A DNA stretch of 64,000 bases from Roseomonas sp. (GTDB lineage Bacteria; Pseudomonadota; Alphaproteobacteria; Acetobacterales; Acetobacteraceae). The position numbers and the translations under genes were made by a program. Below are positions 8,867 to 17,814 of the stretch, one piece after another. The DNA lies in the NCBI GenBank assembly GCA_020249435.1, contig JADCFQ010000012.1, positions 157,484 through 221,483 of the forward strand, written 5' to 3'. Position 1 is the first letter of the stretch, and each line of letters begins with the position of its first letter. The notes below the pieces were generated by a model, which saw only the letters and a list, made by a program, of their open reading frames with translations, did no database searches and had not been told where the DNA came from.

Positions 8867-9073
8867 ATGCTCGGTTTAAACTCCATCGCGGCCTTCTCCC
8901 AGGAAATCGCGGCCAATGCCGGGATTATCCAAGTTCGCTCTCCGGTGCAGCCGGTGGATGCGCTGGGCAATAACCGCCTGCCCCAGACATCGCAGCAGCG
9001 ATCGCTTGAGGCTGTACCGCCCGAGCCGAACAAGCCGATGCCGCGCGGGTCGTTGCTCGATCTTCGGGTCTGA
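8867..9073 (+). CDS. Small conserved-looking protein of unknown function (68 aa)
   Basis: The track ORF begins at 8747, but the first 40 residues overlap promoter-like sequence. The ATG at 8867 is preceded by TAAGG with a 9-bp gap and gives MLGLNSIAAFSQEIAANAG... The protein has a short N-terminal helix and then a Pro/Gln-rich tail ending PMPRGSLLDLRV, with no membrane segment. Upstream lies GTTAACC, resembling the TTAACC half-site used by CtrA-type cell-cycle regulation in alphaproteobacteria, and AACCTT/AAGGTT form a small inverted repeat. I do not recognise the family. It is monocistronic and convergent with the glycosylase gene. Confidence 0.5.
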   Translation: MLGLNSIAAFSQEIAANAGIIQVRSPVQPVDALGNNRLPQTSQQRSLEAVPPEPNKPMPRGSLLDLRV

Positions 9074-9109
9074 AGCTTTTTTCTTAAAATCTGTCAGATT
9101 GGCGCGGCG

Positions 9110-9754
9110 CTATTTGCCGTCGAGCGCTGCCATCACGCCTGCCATCGCGGCTTGAAACATCTCCGGCGTCAGGCGCCGCGTTGAGGTGTTGTAGCGGCTG
9201 ACATGATAGGAATCCGCCAGGATCAGCCCATCGGGCAGGCGATGCCGCGCACCATGGGCGAAGGCAAAGCGCGAAGCCGGGATGCCCTTGGCACGGAGCA
9301 GCGCGTTATGCGCCACCACACCAAGCGCCAATACCACACGCAAGCGCGGCATGCCGGCCAATTCGGCCTGCAGGAAGCCATTGCAGGCGCGGATTTCGAC
9401 CGGCAGCGGCAGGTTCTCCGGCGGCACACAACGCACTGCATTGGCAATGCGGCAGCCGGTGAGTTCCATGCCGTCCTTGGGGTCTTCGCCATAGGCACCG
9501 CGCGCCAGGCCGTATTCCAGCAGGGTCGCATAAAGCAGCTTTCCGGCGTAATCGCCGGTGAAGGGCCGCCCGGTGCGATTGGCGCCACGCACGCCGGGCG
9601 CCAGGCCCAGTACCAGCAAGGGCGACTCGCGAGGCCCCCAGGAAGGCACGGGGGCGTTATGCCAGCCGGGTTCCTTGGCGCGATTGGCGGCGCGGTATTC
9701 GGCAAGCCTTGGGCAGAGCGCGCAATCGCGCCCTGGTGCCAAACTACCGCTCAT
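9110..9754 (-). CDS. udgB: Type-5 uracil-DNA glycosylase (UdgB)
   Basis: This 214-residue base-excision repair enzyme removes uracil and deaminated purines from DNA. Family motifs are motif I GLAPGVRGANRTGRPFTGDYAG (about 49-70), RIANAVRCVPPENLP with an Fe-S ligand Cys, an N-terminal CALC pair for the Fe-S cluster, and the late DSYHVSRYNTSTRRLT loop carrying the motif II His. The missing catalytic Asp/Asn in motif I (GLAPG) is what separates family 5 from family 4. Its ATG overlaps the stop of the NYN-domain gene, so it is the second gene of a two-gene unit. Confidence 0.93.
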   Translation of the reverse strand: MSGSLAPGRDCALCPRLAEYRAANRAKEPGWHNAPVPSWGPRESPLLVLGLAPGVRGANRTGRPFTGDYAGKLLYATLLEYGLARGAYGEDPKDGMELTGCRIANAVRCVPPENLPLPVEIRACNGFLQAELAGMPRLRVVLALGVVAHNALLRAKGIPASRFAFAHGARHRLPDGLILADSYHVSRYNTSTRRLTPEMFQAAMAGVMAALDGK

Positions 9755-10458
9755 TCAGGCTCGATATCCGGCGCCTCACCATAGGGGTCGGCGGGGGTGG
9801 CGCGGCTTGGGCGGGCCGGGGCGGCAGCAGGTGGCGCCGCGGGGCGGGGGGCGCGGGCTTCCGGCGGCGGACGGCGGGCGATCTCAGGCCCGATATCGGC
9901 CAGTTCCAGAAAGCCATCGGCCTGGCGGCGCAATTCATCGGCGATCATGGGTGGTTGGCTTTCCATGGTGGATACCACCGTCACCTTCACGCCCTGGCGC
10001 TGCACAGCTTCCACCACGCGGCGGAAATCGCCATCGCCGGAAACCAGCACCGCGTGATCCAGATGCGGGGCCAATTCCATCATGTCCACGGCCAATTCGA
10101 TATCCATATTGCCCTTGATCCGGCGCCGCCCGGTCGGGTCTGCCTGTTCCTTGGCGGGCTTGGTCACCACGCGCCAGCCATTATAGGCCAGCCAATCGGT
10201 CAGTGGGCGCAGCGGCGAGTAATCCTCGGTCTCGATCAGGGCAGTATAGTAGCAGGCGCGCACCAAATAGGTGGAGCCGCCGAAAAACCGCAGCATGGCG
10301 GCGAAATCAACCTCGAACCCCAGGGCCCTTGTGGCGTAGTAGAGATTGGCGCCATCAACGAAAAGGCCAACGCGTTCCAGGCCAGCCTGGCGCCGAGCAA
10401 TATGAGCAGACATCAAATGATCCTCAATGGTTTGAGACGAATGATTAAATTCGGACAT
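9751..10458 (-). CDS. NYN-domain (LabA/DUF88) predicted ribonuclease
   Basis: This 235-residue protein has a PIN-like NYN domain. The acidic metal ligands appear as FVDGANLYY, GNMDIELAVDMMEL and VSGDGDFRRVVEAV. After about residue 190 a Pro/Ala-rich low-complexity tail follows. The family is of the LabA/DUF88 type, which I recall as RNA or structured-nucleic-acid nucleases. It lies upstream of, and overlaps by 4 bp, the type-5 uracil-DNA glycosylase, and it is divergent from folK with a 29-bp gap. Translation may begin at residue 16 (MSAHIARR) instead of the track start. Confidence 0.87.
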   Translation of the reverse strand: MSEFNHSSQTIEDHLMSAHIARRQAGLERVGLFVDGANLYYATRALGFEVDFAAMLRFFGGSTYLVRACYYTALIETEDYSPLRPLTDWLAYNGWRVVTKPAKEQADPTGRRRIKGNMDIELAVDMMELAPHLDHAVLVSGDGDFRRVVEAVQRQGVKVTVVSTMESQPPMIADELRRQADGFLELADIGPEIARRPPPEARAPRPAAPPAAAPARPSRATPADPYGEAPDIEPE

Positions 10459-10487
10459 TTTTATTACACCAAACAGGCCGGCTTGTC

Positions 10488-10988
10488 ATGGCCCGTGCGC
10501 TGATCGGTATCGGCGCCAATCTGCCGGCAGGTGATGGCGCGCCGCCGCTTGCCAGTTGCAAGGCGGCGCTGGCGGCACTCGCTGCCCTGCCGGGGCTGCG
10601 CCTGGTGGCGGCTTCCCGCTGGTGGGAAAGCGCGCCAATCCCGCCCAACCCAGCTTCCCCACGCTATATCAATGGGGTCGCGCTGCTGGAGGGTGCGGCG
10701 GAACCGGCAGAACTGCTGGCCGCGCTGCAAGCCATTGAAAACGCTGCCGGGCGCACCCGGCCCTATCCCAATGCGCCGCGCGTCCTGGACCTTGATATCA
10801 TTGATCTGGATGGGCTGCTGCGCGATGCGCCGGACCCGGTGCTGCCCCATCCGCGCGCCCATTTGCGCGGCTTTGTTTTGCATCCGCTGGCCGAGGTGGC
10901 ACCGGATTGGGTGCATCCGCGCCTGAAGCAGCCCGTCGCCGCGCTGATCGCGGCGCTGCCCGCGCAGGATGTCAGGCCCCTGACCTGA
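10488..10988 (+). CDS. folK: 2-amino-4-hydroxy-6-hydroxymethyldihydropteridine diphosphokinase
   Basis: This 166-residue HPPK transfers pyrophosphate from ATP to the pterin in folate synthesis. It starts ALIGIGANLP and carries the family signature RPYPNAPRVLDLDIIDLDG, whose two Asp residues bind Mg, followed by LPHPRAHLRGFVLHPLAEVAP. It is a free-standing gene, not fused to folP or folB, divergent from the NYN gene and immediately before rpoZ. In several alphaproteobacteria folK also sits next to rpoZ-rsh, which supports the call. Confidence 0.95.
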   Translation: MARALIGIGANLPAGDGAPPLASCKAALAALAALPGLRLVAASRWWESAPIPPNPASPRYINGVALLEGAAEPAELLAALQAIENAAGRTRPYPNAPRVLDLDIIDLDGLLRDAPDPVLPHPRAHLRGFVLHPLAEVAPDWVHPRLKQPVAALIAALPAQDVRPLT

Positions 10989-11014
10989 CCTGACGCGCGA
11001 GGCGCTTGAAATCC

Positions 11015-11043
11015 TTGCAAAGCGGCGCCGAGGCGACTATTTG
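11015..11043 (+). promoter_or_regulatory. Candidate sigma-70 promoter for rpoZ-rsh
   Basis: TTGCAA and TATTTG are separated by exactly 17 bp in the 122-bp gap between folK and rpoZ. The match to the consensus is moderate, and the position, about 70 bp before the rpoZ ATG, is reasonable. Confidence 0.4.
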
Positions 11044-11110
11044 CAATCCATAACCGGTTCAGCCGGGCGCCCGGCCCCCGCCGCGCGCCCCTTTTGTCTT
11101 TGGAGCCCTC

Positions 11111-11503
11111 ATGGCGCGCGTTACCGTTGAAGATTGCATCGAAAAGATCCCGAACCGCTTTGAACTCGTGCTGATGGCCGCGCAGCGTGCGCGCAATATC
11201 AGCCGCGGTGAGCAGATCACGATTGATCGCGACAATGACAAGAACCCGGTCGTGGCGCTGCGCGAAATCGCCGAGGAAAAGGCTGATCTTCCGGCGCTTG
11301 AAGCTGATCTGATCAAATCCTTGCAGCGCGCGCCGGAGCCGGAGCCCGCCGAGGAAGAAGTGATTGACCTGATCGCGACCGATGAAAACATCTTCGGCAT
11401 CATGGATGTGCAGGAAGAAGCCCTGCCCGAGGCCGGCGCCGAAGACATGGCGCCCGATGATCTGGAAGCCGCCATCGCCGCTGAGCTTGGCGGCAAACGA
11501 TAG
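11111..11503 (+). CDS. rpoZ: DNA-directed RNA polymerase omega subunit
   Basis: This 130-residue omega subunit has the canonical start [30 protein letters not shown], followed by [10 protein letters not shown]. It stabilises beta-prime in RNA polymerase and contributes to the ppGpp site. The acidic C-terminal extension ([13 protein letters not shown]...) is longer than in enterobacteria, as is usual in alphaproteobacteria. The stop is 2 bp before the start of the rsh gene, so the two stringent-response genes share an operon. Confidence 0.97.
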   Translation: MARVTVEDCIEKIPNRFELVLMAAQRARNISRGEQITIDRDNDKNPVVALREIAEEKADLPALEADLIKSLQRAPEPEPAEEEVIDLIATDENIFGIMDVQEEALPEAGAEDMAPDDLEAAIAAELGGKR

Positions 11504-11505
11504 GA

Positions 11506-13791
11506 ATGCCGATGGGGCGAAGCTTTACCTTCTGCTTCCCCCCGGAATTTCCCCGCGCGCCTGAAGGTCTGGCCGCGGGGCGTGCCCTTTCGCCCGGCGC
11601 TGAACTTGCTTCCCACGTCATTGCCTATGATCCGCGCGCCGATGCCGCGCTGATTACCGCCGCCTATGATGTTGCGGCAGACGCCCATGCGCCGCAAAAG
11701 CGCGATGATGGCCAGCCCTATATTGTTCATCCCTTGGCTGTTGCGGAAATCCTGGCCGGTTATCGGCTTGATCCCGGTTCCATCATCACCGCACTATTGC
11801 ATGACACGGTTGAGGATACGCCGCTCAAGCTTGGCGATATTGAAGGGCGCTTCGGCAAGGAAGTGGCGCGGCTGGTGGATGGTGTCACCAAGCTGACGCG
11901 GCTTGAACTGCAATCCGAACGCACCAAACAGGCCGAGAATTTCCGCAAGCTTGTGCTCGCGATGAGCGAGGATATTCGCGTGCTGCTCATCAAGCTCGCG
12001 GATCGGCTGCATAATATGCGCACCATTTCGGGGATGCCGCAGCCGGAACGCCGCCGCAAACAGGCGCGCGAGACTTTGGAAATCTACGCGCCGCTCGCTG
12101 AACGCATCGGCATGGATGCCCTGAAGACCGAGCTGGAGACCCTTTCCTTTCGCGAAATGAATGCGGAAGCCTGGCAGACCATTGCCGCGCGGCTGACCTA
12201 TCTGCGCGGCCAGGGTGCCGATTTGATTGCAGAGATTGAGGCGGATTTGCGTCGCGTGCTGGCCGATGCCGGTGTCACGGTGGTGGATATTCAGGGGCGG
12301 GAGAAATCGCCCTATTCCATCTGGCTCAAGATGCAGAAGAAGAATGTCGCGTTTGAGCAATTATCCGACATCATGGCCTTTCGCATCATCGTACCGGAAA
12401 AGGGTGATTGCTACGCTGCCCTTGGCGCCATTCATTCCGCGTATCGCGTGGTGCCGGGGCGCTTCAAGGATTGGATTTCAACGCCCAAGACCAATGGCTA
12501 TCAAAGCCTGCATACGGGTGTGACCGTGCCGGAACGGCGCAATGCCAAGATCGAAGTGCAAATCCGCACCAAGGAAATGCATGACATTGCGGAAAACGGC
12601 GTCGCCGCGCATTGGAGCTATAAGCAAGGCCCCGGATCATCACGAGATCAGAAGCGCTACCCTTGGGTGCGTGATCTTTTGGAAATTCTGGAAAACGCCG
12701 CTGAGCCGCAGGAATTTTTGGAACACACCAAGCTTGAACTGCATCGCGACCGGGTATTCTGTTTCACGCCCAAGGGCGATCTGATCGAATTGCCGCGCGG
12801 TGCCACGCCGGTTGACTTTGCCTATGAGGTGCATAGCCAGGTCGGCGATACCACTGTTGGCGCCAAGGTGAATGGCAAGATCGTGCCGCTCCGCCATGTG
12901 CTCGAAAATGGCGATCAGGTTGAAATCATCACCGCGCGCGGCGGTACGCCCAATCCGGGGTGGGAGCGGTTTGTTGTCACCGGCAAGGCGCGGGCGCGCA
13001 TCCGGCGCGTCAATCACGCGCGGCAGCGTTCCGAACAGCGCGAAGAAGGCCGCAGCGCCATTGCCAAGGCGTTCCGGGCGGCTGGCCTCGATTTTTCGGA
13101 AAAGCTTGCGGAACCCGCCTTGAAGCCGCTGAAGCAGGCGGATTTTGAGGCGATGTGCATTGCAGTCGCCAGCGGCAATCTTTCGCCGCGCGATGTGCTG
13201 CATGCCGCCGTGCCGGAATTGCGCGCCGCGCCCCGTGGGGCGGACCCGCTGCCACTCGCAAGGCCCAGGGGCCGGCTTGGCGCGGGGCCCACCCTGATGC
13301 CGGGCAAGGCAGAACGCCAATCAGCGGCCAAGCGGGATGCGGCGCTTGGGGTGCGGGGCCTGGTCACGGGCATGGCGGTGAGTTTTGCGGGCTGCTGCCA
13401 CCCCCTGCCCGGGGATCGGATTCTGGGCATTGTCACCACCGGGCGCGGTGTCACGATCCACCGACAGGATTGTAATGGCTTGCAGGCTTTTGCCGCAACG
13501 CCCGAGCGCTTCATTGATGTGGATTGGGATTATGATGGCGCGACCAAGGGCACGCATGTCGCGCGGGTGGAGCTGGTCGCGGAAAACCGCCCGGATGCGC
13601 TGGCGGGCGTCACCACGGCCATCGCGCGGCAGGAAGGGGTGGTGAATAGCCTTCGTATCACCAACCGGGCCGAGGATTGGTGCGAAGTGCTGGTGGATGT
13701 GGAAGTGCGCGATATTTCCCACCTGACGGCGGTGCTGGCGGCGCTGCGGGCCTGCCCGGGCATCACCCAGGTGGAACGCGGCAAGGGATAG
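11506..13791 (+). CDS. rsh: Bifunctional (p)ppGpp synthetase/hydrolase (RSH)
   Basis: This 761-residue RelA/SpoT homologue makes and degrades (p)ppGpp. The order is the HD hydrolase domain with HPLAVAEIL (His75) and LLHDTVEDT (about 97-105) plus [10 protein letters not shown], the synthetase domain with DIMAFRIIV and [11 protein letters not shown], then TGS ([16 protein letters not shown]), a zinc-finger-like segment GCCHPLPGD and a C-terminal ACT domain ([20 protein letters not shown]). Both catalytic centres look intact, as expected for the single alphaproteobacterial RSH. The first 40 residues before the HD domain are poorly conserved, so the start (11506 or 11512) is uncertain. It lies directly after rpoZ. 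Confidence 0.96.
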   Translation: MPMGRSFTFCFPPEFPRAPEGLAAGRALSPGAELASHVIAYDPRADAALITAAYDVAADAHAPQKRDDGQPYIVHPLAVAEILAGYRLDPGSIITALLHDTVEDTPLKLGDIEGRFGKEVARLVDGVTKLTRLELQSERTKQAENFRKLVLAMSEDIRVLLIKLADRLHNMRTISGMPQPERRRKQARETLEIYAPLAERIGMDALKTELETLSFREMNAEAWQTIAARLTYLRGQGADLIAEIEADLRRVLADAGVTVVDIQGREKSPYSIWLKMQKKNVAFEQLSDIMAFRIIVPEKGDCYAALGAIHSAYRVVPGRFKDWISTPKTNGYQSLHTGVTVPERRNAKIEVQIRTKEMHDIAENGVAAHWSYKQGPGSSRDQKRYPWVRDLLEILENAAEPQEFLEHTKLELHRDRVFCFTPKGDLIELPRGATPVDFAYEVHSQVGDTTVGAKVNGKIVPLRHVLENGDQVEIITARGGTPNPGWERFVVTGKARARIRRVNHARQRSEQREEGRSAIAKAFRAAGLDFSEKLAEPALKPLKQADFEAMCIAVASGNLSPRDVLHAAVPELRAAPRGADPLPLARPRGRLGAGPTLMPGKAERQSAAKRDAALGVRGLVTGMAVSFAGCCHPLPGDRILGIVTTGRGVTIHRQDCNGLQAFAATPERFIDVDWDYDGATKGTHVARVELVAENRPDALAGVTTAIARQEGVVNSLRITNRAEDWCEVLVDVEVRDISHLTAVLAALRACPGITQVERGKG

Positions 13792-13799
13792 GGCAGCGC

Positions 13800-14207
13800 A
13801 TGATCATCGGTATCGGGTCGGATATCCTGGATATCCGGCGCATTGAGCGCACCATTGAACGCCATGGAGAGCGTTTTCTGGAGCGCATTTTCACCCAGGC
13901 AGAGCGCGCCAAGGCGGAAAAGCGCACCGAACGCATCCGCGCCGCGACCTATGCCAAGCGCTTTGCCGCGAAGGAAGCCGCTTCCAAGGCGCTGGGAACT
14001 GGCTTTCGCGCCGGGGTGTTTTGGCGCGATCTGGGGGTGGTGAATTTGCCATCCGGCCAGCCGACCTTGCGCCTGACCGGGGGCGCGGCGGAGCGCCTGA
14101 AGGCCATTACGCCGGCGGGGCATGGCGCGGTGATTGCGCTGACGATGACCGATGAATTTCCCTATGCCCAGGCGATGGTGGTGATTACCGCCGTGCCGCT
14201 TCCTTGA
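13800..14207 (+). CDS. acpS: Holo-[acyl-carrier-protein] synthase
   Basis: This 135-residue 4'-phosphopantetheinyl transferase activates ACP for fatty acid synthesis. Signatures are the N-terminal [16 protein letters not shown] and the mid-protein [19 protein letters not shown], which carry the Mg ligands Asp and Glu. The correct ATG is 13800, well inside the track ORF that starts at 13677. It sits 8 bp after the rsh stop. pdxJ, which usually precedes acpS in this alphaproteobacterial cluster, is missing here. Confidence 0.95.
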   Translation: MIIGIGSDILDIRRIERTIERHGERFLERIFTQAERAKAEKRTERIRAATYAKRFAAKEAASKALGTGFRAGVFWRDLGVVNLPSGQPTLRLTGGAAERLKAITPAGHGAVIALTMTDEFPYAQAMVVITAVPLP

Positions 14208-14297
14208 CAGGGCGCGCCGCGCCGCTATGCCCTGCCCTGACCCGACAGTTTCGTTGGGCTTCGCATGCGCCGTTTGGGCGATATCCTTGGAAGTGAC

Positions 14298-15050
14298 ATG
14301 GCCTCGAAGAAATCCGGCGGTTGGCTGGAAAGCGTAAAAACCATTGTCTATGCCGCCGCGATTGCGATTGGCATTCGCACCATTGCGTTTGAGCCCTTCA
14401 ATATTCCTTCCGGGTCCATGATCCCCTCGCTGCAAGTGGGGGATTATCTTTTCGTCTCCAAATACTCCTATGGCTATTCGCGCCATTCCATGCCCTTCAG
14501 CCCGCCGCTGTTTGAGGGGCGGATTTTCGGGTCCATGCCGAAGCGCGGCGATGTCGCTGTGTTCAAGCTGCCGCGCGATGGCAGCACGGATTACATCAAG
14601 CGCATCATTGGCCTGCCGGGGGATCGCGTGCAGATGCGCAGCGGCATCCTTTATTTGAACGGCGCACCGGTGCGGCGCGAATTGCTTGGCCCCTATACGG
14701 TCGAAGGCGATGGGCCGCGCATTACGGTGCGGCGCTTCCGCGAATTCCTGCCCGCGATTGATGGCGCGCCAGGGGTGGCGCATGATATTCTGGAAGCGTC
14801 CGATGATGCGCCCTTGGACAATACGCCGGAATTTCGCGTGCCGCCCGGGCATGTTTTTGCCATGGGCGATAATCGCGACAATAGCCTCGATAGCCGCGCG
14901 ATGAATGCGGTGGGCTTCATTCCGATTGAAAACCTGGTTGGTCGCGCCGAGGTCATTTTCTTTTCCGTGGATGGGTCCGCCGCCTGGTGGCAGGTATGGA
15001 ATTGGCCCTTTGCCATTCGCTGGTCTCGGCTATTCAGTACGGTCAAGTGA
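14298..15050 (+). CDS. lepB: Signal peptidase I
   Basis: This inner-membrane protease removes signal peptides from Sec/Tat substrates. After one N-terminal membrane span (about ESVKTIVYAAAIAIGIRTIAF) come box B with the catalytic Ser (NIPSGSMIPSLQVGDYL), box D with the catalytic Lys (YIKRIIGLPGDRV) and box E (GHVFAMGDNRDNSLDSR). The track starts at 14265; the ATG at 14298 has GGAAG just upstream and is preferred, giving 250 residues. Either start keeps the whole enzyme. It lies between acpS and rnc, as in many alphaproteobacteria. Confidence 0.96.
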   Translation: MASKKSGGWLESVKTIVYAAAIAIGIRTIAFEPFNIPSGSMIPSLQVGDYLFVSKYSYGYSRHSMPFSPPLFEGRIFGSMPKRGDVAVFKLPRDGSTDYIKRIIGLPGDRVQMRSGILYLNGAPVRRELLGPYTVEGDGPRITVRRFREFLPAIDGAPGVAHDILEASDDAPLDNTPEFRVPPGHVFAMGDNRDNSLDSRAMNAVGFIPIENLVGRAEVIFFSVDGSAAWWQVWNWPFAIRWSRLFSTVK

Positions 15051-15066
15051 TGCGCTGTTGCGTCCA

Positions 15067-15738
15067 ATGAATGGCGAATTGGAAGCACGGTTGGGCCATC
15101 ATTTCGCCCGACCGGAATTGCTGACCCGCGCATTGACCCATAGCACCGATGCGGAAAGCCGCGGTGAAGGCTTGCTTTCCAATGAGCGCCTGGAATTTGT
15201 CGGCGACCGTGTGCTGGGGCTCTGCATTGCCGAATGGCTGGCCGAGCGTTTCCCCGATGAACGTGAAGGCGATTTGGCGAAGCGGCTTTCCATGCTGGTT
15301 TCCGCCGATACGCTCTGCAAAATTGCCGAGGAACTGGGGTTGGGTGCTGATTTGCGCATGCCCGCGCGGTATCGCGCAACAGGGCTGATGGGGCCGCGCA
15401 ATCTGCTTTCTGATGCGTTTGAAGCGGTGCTGGGCGCGATTTATCTGGATGGCGGGATGGCGCCGGCGCGCGCGCTGGTGCGGCGCTGTTTTGCCGCGCT
15501 GATCGAAGCGGATGTGCGCCCGCCGAGCTCGGCCAAAAACCGCTTGCAGGAATGGACTTTGGGGCGCGGCCTTGGTTTGCCGGTCTATGGGTTGGTGCAA
15601 TCAAGCGGCCCCGCCCATGCGCCGCGCTTTGTCATCAGCGTGCTGGCGGCAGGGCGGGAAGCAACCGGTGAGGGCGACAGCAAACGCGCCGCCGAACAGG
15701 CAGCGGCGGAAGCCTGGTTGAAGGGTTTGGGAACATGA
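15067..15738 (+). CDS. rnc: Ribonuclease III
   Basis: This 223-residue double-strand RNA endonuclease processes rRNA precursors. The signature NERLEFVGDRVLGL supplies the first acidic pair, and LLSDAFEAVLGAIYLDGG supplies the second Asp/Glu pair. A C-terminal dsRNA-binding domain follows (SAKNRLQEWTLGRGL to AEQAAAEAWLKGL). The ATG at 15067 gives the normal family length; the track ORF begins earlier, inside lepB. Its last codon overlaps the era start (ATGA), so rnc and era are translationally coupled. Confidence 0.96.
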   Translation: MNGELEARLGHHFARPELLTRALTHSTDAESRGEGLLSNERLEFVGDRVLGLCIAEWLAERFPDEREGDLAKRLSMLVSADTLCKIAEELGLGADLRMPARYRATGLMGPRNLLSDAFEAVLGAIYLDGGMAPARALVRRCFAALIEADVRPPSSAKNRLQEWTLGRGLGLPVYGLVQSSGPAHAPRFVISVLAAGREATGEGDSKRAAEQAAAEAWLKGLGT

Positions 15739-16628
15739 CAACGCGTTGCGGGTTGATCGCCATTCTGGGCGCGCCCAATGCCGGCAAATCCACGCTGGTG
15801 AATAGGCTTGCCGGCAGCAAGGTGACGATTGTCTCACCCAAGCCGCAGACAACGCGGTTTCGCGTGCGCGCTGTGGTGATGCGCGGTGAAAGCCAATTGG
15901 TGTTGGTGGATACGCCTGGCATTTTCACGCCGCGCCGGCGGCTCGACCGCGCCATGGTCGCGGCCGCCTGGGGTGGCGCGCAGGATGCTGATATTTCGCT
16001 GCTGATTGTGGATGCGCGCGCTGGGCTGACCGAGCCATTGCGCGGCATTATCGAAAGGCTCGGCAAGACGCGCCGGCCCATTTGGCTGGTGCTGAACAAG
16101 ACCGATCTGATCCCGCGCGAACAATTGCTGCCGCTGACCGCGGAATTGCATAAGCTGTTGCCCTTCGCCGAGACCTTCATGATCTCCGCCGAAAAGGGCG
16201 AAGGGCTGGATCGGCTGCTGGATCGCCTGGCGGAGGCGGTGCCGCCTGGCCCCTATCTTTTCCCGGAAGATGATCTGACCGATTTGCCGAACCGCATGCT
16301 GGCCGCCGAGATTGTGCGGGAACAAATCCTGCGTCAGACGCATCAGGAAGTGCCGCATCATGCCTCGGTTGAAACCGAAGCCTGGACGGAAAAACCCGAT
16401 GGGTCGGTCAGGATTGATTGCACCATCTACATCGCCCGTGCCTCGCAAAAGGCGATCCTGATTGGCGATAAGGGGAGCCGTATTCGCGAGATTGGCCGGC
16501 TCGCGCGGCTGGAACTGACCAGGCTTTTGGAACGCCCGGTGCATCTTTTCCTGAATGTGAAGGAAAAGCCCGATTGGGATGAAACCGCCGCGCGCATCCG
16601 CGCCATTGGGCTTGAGGATGCCGGCTGA
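15735..16628 (+). CDS. era: GTPase Era, ribosome assembly
   Basis: This 297-residue GTPase binds the 3' end of 16S rRNA during 30S maturation. The G motifs are GAPNAGKST (G1), QTTRFR (G2 Thr), DTPG (G3) and NKTD (G4). The C-terminal KH domain contains ILIGDKGSRIREIGRLAR. It overlaps rnc by 4 bp and is followed 12 bp later by recO, the classic rnc-era-recO order. Confidence 0.97.
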   Translation: MTTRCGLIAILGAPNAGKSTLVNRLAGSKVTIVSPKPQTTRFRVRAVVMRGESQLVLVDTPGIFTPRRRLDRAMVAAAWGGAQDADISLLIVDARAGLTEPLRGIIERLGKTRRPIWLVLNKTDLIPREQLLPLTAELHKLLPFAETFMISAEKGEGLDRLLDRLAEAVPPGPYLFPEDDLTDLPNRMLAAEIVREQILRQTHQEVPHHASVETEAWTEKPDGSVRIDCTIYIARASQKAILIGDKGSRIREIGRLARLELTRLLERPVHLFLNVKEKPDWDETAARIRAIGLEDAG

Positions 16629-16640
16629 AAGTTACGCCCC

Positions 16641-17381
16641 ATGAGCGTTGAATGGCAGGCGCCGGCGGTGGTGCTTGATCTCCGCCCGCATGGTGAAGGC
16701 GGCGCGGTGGTGACGGTGCTCACCGAAGCCCATGGCCGCCATGCGGGGCTGGTGAAGGGCGGCGGTTCTCGTGCCCAGGCGGGGTTATGGCTACCGGGCA
16801 ATTTGATTGAGGCGCGCTGGGTCGCCCGGCTTTCGGATCAATTGGGGAGTCTCAGCGGTGAATTGGTCCATCCGGCAGCCGCCCTTGCCATGGATGAACC
16901 GCTGGCCTTGGCGCTGCTATCTTCCGCCTGCGCCATTGCCGCCGATGCCCTGCCGGAACGGGAAGCCCATCCGCGCGCCTTTGCCGGGCTGGTTTCCCTG
17001 ATCGGCCATTTGGCCGGCGGTGCTGAGGGTGTGGTCGCGGATTATGTGCGCTTTGAAGCGCTGATCCTGGCCGAACTTGGCTACGGGCTTGACCTGGTGA
17101 CCTGCGCCGTGACTGGCGTGCATGAGGGGCTGACGCATGTCTCACCACGTTCGGGCCGCGCGGTCAGTGCCGGGGCGGCGGCGCCTTATCTTGATAAGCT
17201 GCTGCCCCTGCCCGCCTTTCTGCGTGATGCGGACAGCCTTGGGGAGCCTACATCCTGGGTGGCAGGGCTGAAACTGACCGGGCATTTCCTGGAACGCGAT
17301 GCCTTTGGCGCGCGCCACCGCCCGCTACCCGAAGCGCGCTTCAGATTGGCTGAGCGAATAGCGGGGCTGCTCGCCGATTGA
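16641..17381 (+). CDS. recO: DNA repair protein RecO
   Basis: This 246-residue RecO has an N-terminal OB fold (APAVVLDLRPHGEGGAVVTVLTEAHGRHAGLVKGG) followed by a helical domain (FEALILAELGYGLDL). It loads RecA at gaps together with RecR. It follows era by 12 bp. Its last 41 bp overlap the 3' end of an opposite-strand ORF, so the two genes are convergent and share their tails. Confidence 0.94.
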   Translation: MSVEWQAPAVVLDLRPHGEGGAVVTVLTEAHGRHAGLVKGGGSRAQAGLWLPGNLIEARWVARLSDQLGSLSGELVHPAAALAMDEPLALALLSSACAIAADALPEREAHPRAFAGLVSLIGHLAGGAEGVVADYVRFEALILAELGYGLDLVTCAVTGVHEGLTHVSPRSGRAVSAGAAAPYLDKLLPLPAFLRDADSLGEPTSWVAGLKLTGHFLERDAFGARHRPLPEARFRLAERIAGLLAD

Positions 17382-17712
17382 CGCAGTAATGCATCACGCC
17401 GGTTTGTCCGCACATGGCGGCTTCACAGATTTCGTGAAACTCCTCCGGCAGGGCGTATAGTCTTTCAGGGTTCAGCGGCACGCCGCTTTGCGTCGCCACG
17501 TGATTCCAGCCGAGGTTGCGGAGTGTCATTGCTGCCCGTTGCGCCGCCGCTTCTGCGCCGTGGGCCAGGGTAAAGACCAGGAAGCAGCGGAACTCCCCCC
17601 GCGGGGCGAGGGTCGCGGGGCCGGCGATGCCCTCAGCCCAAGTGACCCAGACGGCGGGCGCGGGCGCGGGCACGTAGTTTTGCCGTGCGGGGGCGATGGC
17701 CAAATTCATCAT
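17341..17712 (-). CDS. Hypothetical protein (123 aa), tail-overlapping recO
   Basis: I do not recognise this protein. It reads as genuine sequence with varied composition, for example MTLRNLGWNHVATQSGVPLNPERLYALP and a C-terminal half with two Cys (EAAMCGQTGVMHYCVN). There is no signal peptide or membrane span. It overlaps the recO 3' end by 41 bp on the other strand and is divergent from parC. The start could be 17712 or the adjacent ATG at 17709; no Shine-Dalgarno sequence is apparent, so it may be leaderless. An antisense artefact remains possible, but the bulk lies outside recO. Confidence 0.6.
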   Translation of the reverse strand: MMNLAIAPARQNYVPAPAPAVWVTWAEGIAGPATLAPRGEFRCFLVFTLAHGAEAAAQRAAMTLRNLGWNHVATQSGVPLNPERLYALPEEFHEICEAAMCGQTGVMHYCVNRRAAPLFAQPI

Positions 17713-17814
17713 GAGGGAAAGAATACGGCAAGAATGCTTACTGAAGTCTTGAAGCCTTTGCAGCGCGATTGGCGCAGGGTTAGACGGGTGCCTGAATGAG
17801 GACGCGATTCGGCC

